A DNA stretch of 64,000 nt from Aquirufa ecclesiirivi (GTDB lineage Bacteria > Bacteroidota > Bacteroidia > Cytophagales > Spirosomataceae): the NCBI RefSeq assembly GCF_011250515.1, contig NZ_JAANOP010000001.1:124001-188000 (forward strand), in the 5' to 3' direction. The position numbers were made by a program, and so were the translations under genes. Within the stretch, counting starts at the first letter, position 1, and every line of letters starts with the position of its first letter. The notes beneath the pieces were generated by a model. It was given only the letters and a program-made list of their open reading frames with translations. It had not been told where the DNA came from and searched no databases. Shown one piece after another: positions 59,795 through 64,000 of this stretch.

Positions 59795-59846
59795 ACGTAC
59801 ATTTTTCAAATTTGATACAATCAGAACATTTTAATGATTCCAATTT

Positions 59847-59854
59847 CAAAGGTA
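59847..59854 (-). promoter_or_regulatory. Possible -7 element of the TauD-type operon
   Basis: TACCTTTG on the minus strand matches TAnnTTTG, 53 bases before the ATG at 59794. No TTG occurs at 19-21 bases upstream. Confidence 0.4.
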
Positions 59855-59921
59855 CAAAAATTTGTTAAGTGACTTTTCTTGTAACTATGAATAAATTATT
59901 AATCGGTCAAGAAGGAAACAC

Positions 59922-60770
59922 CTAAGGCTTAGGCCCTAAGTCTCGATAGCCAATCACTTGTATCCCTAATTCTCGGATAGCCTCTTTTACCTGTTGACTA
60001 GTAAATACATCCGTAACGCCTTGTCGGTCCGCTGCCACACCCTCATAACCTATGTGCGAAACAGCTTTCAATTCTGCATCATCTAATCCTGGATGATCGA
60101 CAAAACAGTAGGTTTTACCTGCTTGAAGGTTTCGCAGCATTTGGATAAAACTAGTAATCTTTTGGGCTGATGTTTGACTTGGACCAGCATAAGTGGCTCG
60201 TTCAAAAGGATATGTTGTATTATCATAGATCAAATGATATTCTTTGGCCAATTTCTTGGTCAGCTCGATCACCTGTTCATTAATTCTGGAACAACCCATA
60301 TGTGAAGAAACATGACTAATCCTCGGTATTTTTTTGATAGCCAATTCTATCTGAGCTCTAAATTCTGCTTCAATATCGGCCAACGTAAACTTATTTTCTA
60401 CAATCGCCAATCCTGGATAATTCTTATTGGCATACACCATAGGGAAAAAATAACCATCTGGATCGCGTAAACTTTTAGCCTCCGTTAATGGCCTCCATTT
60501 TAGTTTATCCCATTCACTGGTTAATGCCAAATGAATGCCCACATCGATACTAGGATGAGCTTGCAGCATCTGAACCGCTTCTGGAAACCAAGGAGAAGGA
60601 ACGATGACTTCGATGGAAGACTGAATTCCATTCATAGAGGATTGCATCAAGGCCAAATTCCCCGAATGGCTATACCCCATGTCATCTCCACGTACAATCA
60701 GCCGAGGTGCTTGGGGATTTTGAGCCCAAGTTTGAAAAGCCCAAAAGAGCAGCAGTATAACCTTTTTCAT
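59922..60770 (-). CDS. ChbG/HpnK (YdjC-like) family deacetylase, exported
   Basis: Metal-dependent carbohydrate deacetylase family, 282 residues from the ATG at 60770; this start gives a clean signal peptide (MKKVILLLFWAFQTWAQ), while the 16-residue longer version does not. The metal-binding DD motif is in IVRGDDMGYSHSGNLAL, the WF and DVGIHLALTSEW block provides the next His, and ISHVSSHMGCSR supplies another ligand set. Known members remove acetyl groups from chito-oligosaccharides or hopanoid precursors. Here the protein would act in the periplasm. It is divergent from the lactonase-RidA gene, with 92 bases between the starts. Confidence 0.9.
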   Translation of the reverse strand: MKKVILLLFWAFQTWAQNPQAPRLIVRGDDMGYSHSGNLALMQSSMNGIQSSIEVIVPSPWFPEAVQMLQAHPSIDVGIHLALTSEWDKLKWRPLTEAKSLRDPDGYFFPMVYANKNYPGLAIVENKFTLADIEAEFRAQIELAIKKIPRISHVSSHMGCSRINEQVIELTKKLAKEYHLIYDNTTYPFERATYAGPSQTSAQKITSFIQMLRNLQAGKTYCFVDHPGLDDAELKAVSHIGYEGVAADRQGVTDVFTSQQVKEAIRELGIQVIGYRDLGPKP

Positions 60771-60862
60771 CGGGTTTGGAATTAGATGGAGGAAAATTGT
60801 TCTGGGAAAAATACCCAAAATTGGTGGACATTCGTATCTTGTTGCACAAAAACCTATTTCCT

Positions 60863-62422
60863 ATGTTAAGTTCCATCTTCTTATTAGTTAGTACCTTTTT
60901 CACATTAGCTTCCTCGGATTCTACCCAATATCAATTAATCATAGGTTCCTATACCAAGGCCAAAAACCCGGGTATTGAAGTGTTTGACCTAGATTTAGCT
61001 ACCGCCAAAAGTAAGCCCAATTACCATAGAGAAAACCCGAATGCATCCTATCAAGCACTTTCAGCAGACGGTAATTTACTTTATTCTGTATCGGAAGAAG
61101 GTGGTGGAAAATCTGCCATAAGTGCCTATGCCCGAAATGCTAATGGCACTTATACCAAATTAAATTCCAGCCCTACCGTAGGTGATGGACCCTGTTTTGT
61201 CAAATATCATGAAGCCAGTAAAACCGTGTATGTGGCCAATTATGGAAGCGGCTCGCTCAATGTATTTAAAACAGAAGAGAATGGTCGACTGCTTCCTGCT
61301 TCCCAATCATTTTTTTATAAAGGCTCTAGTGTGGTGACCGGCCGACAAGACGCCCCACATGCTCACATGGTGGCCATAGCTCCCGATCAAAAAAGCTTAT
61401 ATGTGCCCGATTTAGGCTCTGATAAAATCCATTGGCATCCCATATTAGCGGATGGAACCTTAGCTGAAAATTATCAATCCATATCCGTGAATCCCGGAAA
61501 CGGTCCACGCCATATGATTTTTCATCCCAATGGAAATTTGGCTTATGTCATCAATGAATTGAATGGAACTGTGGATGTCTTTAAGATTAGTTCTCAAGGA
61601 TTAGACAAAATTCAAAACATCGTTTCTGACACCAGTACCAAAGTTGCGGTTAAAGCCAGTGCTGATATTCATATTTCGCCCAATGGGAAATGGTTGATTA
61701 GTTCCAATCGAATTACCAGTGACAACCTAGCAATTTTTGCTATTCAAGCTGATGGTACATTAAAGTCAATTGGGTATCAAGCTGTAGCCAAAATGCCCCG
61801 AAATTTCAGCTATGATCCCAGCGGCAAATGGTTATTTGTAGCGAGCCAGACTGAAAATAGAATTCAAATTTTCTCGGTCAATCAACAAACAGGTTTATTG
61901 ACCGACAGTAAACAAGATATCTCTGTAGCGGCTCCTGTTTGCCTTTTGTTTATCAAAAACCCCAATAGCCCAGAAGATCGCCTACAGGCTTTAGGAATCA
62001 CTTTACTCAAACCTAGCACTCCTTTAGCCAATTATGTCAAGTTTACTCGAGCAGGAAATATTGCCTACTTGTCGGGGCATTTACCAGAAAAGCCAGAAGG
62101 TGGCTTTGTACTAGGAAAAGTAGGCAACAAACTGAGTATGGAAGAGGGTCAAGCAGCAGCCAAATTGGCAGGAATTGCTTTAATTTCTACTTTAAAAAGC
62201 CAATTGGGGGATCTAAGAAGAATCAAAAGAATTTTAAAAGTAACAGGTTTTGTTAATTCGGATCCTAGCTTTACTCAACAGCCACAGGTCATGAATGGCT
62301 TTTCTGATCTAATGGTGGCGGTATTTGGCGATAAAGGAAAACATACCCGCTCTGCCATAGGCGTCAATGTCTTGCCAAATAATGCGGCTGTTGAGGTAGA
62401 AATGATCGTAGAGCTTTACTAA
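60863..62422 (+). CDS. Exported lactonase-type beta-propeller fused to a RidA-family domain
   Basis: 519-residue two-domain protein from the ATG at 60863, which begins a signal peptide ([17 protein letters not shown]); the longer frame from 60776 would bury it. Residues about 25-365 are a seven-bladed lactonase propeller (PF10282-like) with repeated [16 protein letters not shown] and [17 protein letters not shown] units, as in 6-phosphogluconolactonase. Residues 370-519 match the YjgF-endoribonuclease-like RidA branch ([29 protein letters not shown], then [20 protein letters not shown]), with the catalytic-type Arg at 496 and Glu at 511/513. RidA proteins deaminate reactive enamines/imines. 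I know these as separate proteins; the fusion is unusual, and export would place RidA chemistry in the periplasm. Confidence 0.88.
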   Translation: MLSSIFLLVSTFFTLASSDSTQYQLIIGSYTKAKNPGIEVFDLDLATAKSKPNYHRENPNASYQALSADGNLLYSVSEEGGGKSAISAYARNANGTYTKLNSSPTVGDGPCFVKYHEASKTVYVANYGSGSLNVFKTEENGRLLPASQSFFYKGSSVVTGRQDAPHAHMVAIAPDQKSLYVPDLGSDKIHWHPILADGTLAENYQSISVNPGNGPRHMIFHPNGNLAYVINELNGTVDVFKISSQGLDKIQNIVSDTSTKVAVKASADIHISPNGKWLISSNRITSDNLAIFAIQADGTLKSIGYQAVAKMPRNFSYDPSGKWLFVASQTENRIQIFSVNQQTGLLTDSKQDISVAAPVCLLFIKNPNSPEDRLQALGITLLKPSTPLANYVKFTRAGNIAYLSGHLPEKPEGGFVLGKVGNKLSMEEGQAAAKLAGIALISTLKSQLGDLRRIKRILKVTGFVNSDPSFTQQPQVMNGFSDLMVAVFGDKGKHTRSAIGVNVLPNNAAVEVEMIVELY

Positions 62423-63240
62423 TAATCTGTTTTGATCTTGGTGTCAAAGGGAGCTTTAATTTGGTAGCCCAAATCCCCGTCTCGTTGATTATCCAAAACG
62501 TCCAATCCATATTGTAATTGGCTCATGGAGGTGCTATTGAAGGTTCCAAATATGCGGTCCCAAATGGAGAAAATATTTCCATAATTGGAATCCGTTTGTG
62601 GACGACTCAAGTGATGGTGCACCTTATGCATGTTGGGTGAAACAATCAGGTAACTGATAGCGGTATCTAACCATAAAGGTAAACGGATATTGGCATGGTT
62701 GAACTGTGAAAGCACCACCGAGATACTTTGATAAATCATAACCAACCACATAGGAGCACCGCAAACCAGCAAGCCCAACATGGTGAATAAAGCTCTAAAA
62801 ACACTCTCGCCCGGATGATGTCGATTGGCGGTTGTGGTATCCACCATCGTGTCAGCATGATGTACCATGTGAAACTTCCACATGACCTTTACTTTATGTT
62901 CTACCCAATGCACAAAATAGGCCCCCACTAAATCCAATATCAATAATCCCACGATTAATTGTTCCCAATTTCCCATAGGGAACCATTGCAAAACACCTAT
63001 TTGATTCGCTATGGCCCAATCACTCAGTTGAACAATCCAAAGCGCAAAACCAAAATTAACTACAATGGTGGTGAAGGTAAATAAGAGATTGATGCCAGCA
63101 TGTTTCCATTTATTATAGCGAAAGGATACCAAAGGGATTGCATATTCCAACAACCAAAAAAAACTGATACCTCCGGCTAAAATAAGTGCACGGTGACTAC
63201 TCGGAATATGATCAAAATAGGAAATAAGTTGCTCTAACAT
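62419..63240 (-). CDS. Sterol desaturase / fatty acid hydroxylase superfamily protein
   Basis: Membrane di-iron oxygenase of 273 residues. Four to five hydrophobic helices surround the His clusters: HWVEHKVKVMWKFHMVHH at about 113-130, NRHHPGESVF, and HKVHHHLSRPQTDSNYGN with the IWDRIFGTF ending. These eight or more His residues match the pattern HxxxH...HxxHH...HxxHH that binds two irons. Known members hydroxylate or desaturate sterols, carotenoids, lipids or alkyl chains; the lipid is unknown here. Its end overlaps that of the convergent lactonase-RidA gene by 4 bases. Confidence 0.93.
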   Translation of the reverse strand: MLEQLISYFDHIPSSHRALILAGGISFFWLLEYAIPLVSFRYNKWKHAGINLLFTFTTIVVNFGFALWIVQLSDWAIANQIGVLQWFPMGNWEQLIVGLLILDLVGAYFVHWVEHKVKVMWKFHMVHHADTMVDTTTANRHHPGESVFRALFTMLGLLVCGAPMWLVMIYQSISVVLSQFNHANIRLPLWLDTAISYLIVSPNMHKVHHHLSRPQTDSNYGNIFSIWDRIFGTFNSTSMSQLQYGLDVLDNQRDGDLGYQIKAPFDTKIKTDY

Positions 63241-63328
63241 AGGGATGGGGTTTTGCTCAAATCAATGACAAATAATGGTAAAAAGCACCTCATTTCCAAT
63301 ACCTCAACAACAGCAATTAGGTAATTTT

Positions 63329-63955
63329 CTAGGTTAGAAAATGGTAGATTCCGTAAGAAAGTAATAGACCAATCAAGGCCCAAAGCAAACCTGTGGATTT
63401 TCTTTTCTTCAAAAACAACAGCAGGATTAAACCTGTGGCCGAAATGAATATCATGAATATAGCAGAAATGTCAATCACCCAGGCCCAAGATTTGCCCGTA
63501 TCCCTGCCTTTATGCAAATCATTGATGACGGCCATCCAACCCATGCGAGTTTCAGTTACATCATAGGCTCCCGTCTCACGGTCAATAAACACATCGGCCG
63601 TATAGCCAGGGCCTTGAAAAGAAACCGAAATTTCCGTGTCATCGATTCTGAAATCATTCAATTGCCCTTTTATACCATGAGCGTTTCGTAAATGTTCGAC
63701 AACTTCCAATTTGGCTATTTTAATAGTATCTGTTGGATTCACCCAAGCCACATTTAGCTTCGCTTTTTGCTCTTGAACATCCGATTTCTCTGGAAGCCAT
63801 TCTTGGTGATTCAAGGTTAAACCCGTCACAGAAAAGAATAGGACAATCGCAAAACTGAACATCGACAAATAGATGTGCAGCCAACGAGAGATTTCAGCAG
63901 TGGAACGACGAATTTTACTTTGCTTAGGTTTTAATTTAGAATTAGGGTTACTCAT
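63329..63955 (-). CDS. PepSY-associated transmembrane protein
   Basis: Inner-membrane protein of 208 residues. A first membrane helix (residues 26-47, HIYLSMFSFAIVLFFSVTGL) with HxxxS/LN residues is typical of PepSY_TM proteins, followed by a periplasmic PepSY-like domain (residues about 60-155; VFIDRETGAYDVTETRMGW and INDLHKGRDTGKSWAWVIDIS) and two C-terminal helices (ISAIFMIFISATGLILLLF; LLWALIGLLLSYGIYHF). The family contains ferric-siderophore reductase FpuA/PiuB-like proteins and is often linked to iron uptake or electron transfer from haem. No neighbour confirms which. The start codon has ATG at 63955. Confidence 0.9.
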   Translation of the reverse strand: MSNPNSKLKPKQSKIRRSTAEISRWLHIYLSMFSFAIVLFFSVTGLTLNHQEWLPEKSDVQEQKAKLNVAWVNPTDTIKIAKLEVVEHLRNAHGIKGQLNDFRIDDTEISVSFQGPGYTADVFIDRETGAYDVTETRMGWMAVINDLHKGRDTGKSWAWVIDISAIFMIFISATGLILLLFLKKRKSTGLLWALIGLLLSYGIYHFLT

Positions 63956-63971
63956 AGGCTTGATTAAAAGA

Positions 63972-63994
63972 AGCCCATGAACTGCTCATGGGCT
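63972..63994 (-). terminator. Probable terminator of a gene beyond the right edge
   Basis: AGCCCATGA and TCATGGGCT form a perfect 9-bp stem with loop ACTGC; on the minus strand the stem runs into TCTTTT. It would end a minus-strand gene located past base 64000. Confidence 0.5.
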
Positions 63995-64000
63995 CTAAAG

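Noticed and set aside
60776-60862. Longer N-terminus of the lactonase-RidA protein
   Set aside because: The added residues are polar and would hide the signal peptide that begins at the ATG at 60863; they also fall in the region expected to hold the divergent promoters.

Overview
The window looks like the chromosome of an aerobic, sugar- and polymer-degrading member of the Bacteroidota, most likely Cytophagales (Spirosomataceae-like). The reasons are a SusC/SusD pair, a giant protein ending in a gliding-motility-associated (CHU_C, type B T9SS) sorting domain, promoters of the TTG-N19-TAnnTTTG type, genes without obvious Shine-Dalgarno sequences, and low GC. The genus cannot be fixed from sequence alone. 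No rRNA, tRNA, CRISPR array, transposase or phage gene was seen.

Region 1 (1-7746, minus strand): a truncated GMC oxidoreductase with its gluconate-2-dehydrogenase-subunit-3-like partner, then a susC-susD operon, then a LacI-family regulator. A perfect LacI-type palindrome lies just downstream of a near-consensus Bacteroidota promoter in front of susC, so the regulator probably controls the pair. Region 2 (7922-16125, plus strand): a tight five-gene operon with an MHS-family transporter, DUF1501 protein, DUF1549/DUF1553 multiheme-type protein, NHL propeller, and a DUF2231 membrane protein fused to a cytochrome-like domain and LRR-like repeats. It looks like an exported oxidation module of unknown substrate.

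Region 3 (16604-40194): a 37-residue membrane micro-ORF, then one gene of 23.4 kb encoding a 7788-residue secreted protein. It has a protease-like N-terminal domain, two long arrays of near-identical Ig-like modules separated by a unique region, about 22-25 thrombospondin type 3 calcium-binding repeats, and a CHU_C sorting domain. A strong terminator follows. Region 4 (40319-43003): a Crp/Fnr-type regulator, a candidate small RNA with a CRP-like box in its promoter, a YitT membrane protein and a haem-binding-domain protein.

Region 5 (43145-49413): GH105 hydrolase, an alpha/alpha-toroid (lyase-like) protein, two secreted sulfatases and a small lipoprotein, which together suggest attack on a sulfated, uronate-containing polysaccharide. 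Region 6 (49502-55924, minus): a very tight six-gene operon with PhyH dioxygenase, Gfo/Idh oxidoreductase, ribokinase, exported nucleoside hydrolase, exported ADP-ribosylglycohydrolase-family protein and GRP-type sugar porter. The signal peptides suggest that ribosides are cleaved in the periplasm, ribose is imported, then phosphorylated. Region 7 (56046-64000): exported amidase, aldo/keto reductase plus TauD-type dioxygenase, exported ChbG-like deacetylase, a lactonase-RidA fusion, a sterol-desaturase-family protein and a PepSY-type membrane protein. Palindromic REP-like elements occur in three intergenic gaps.
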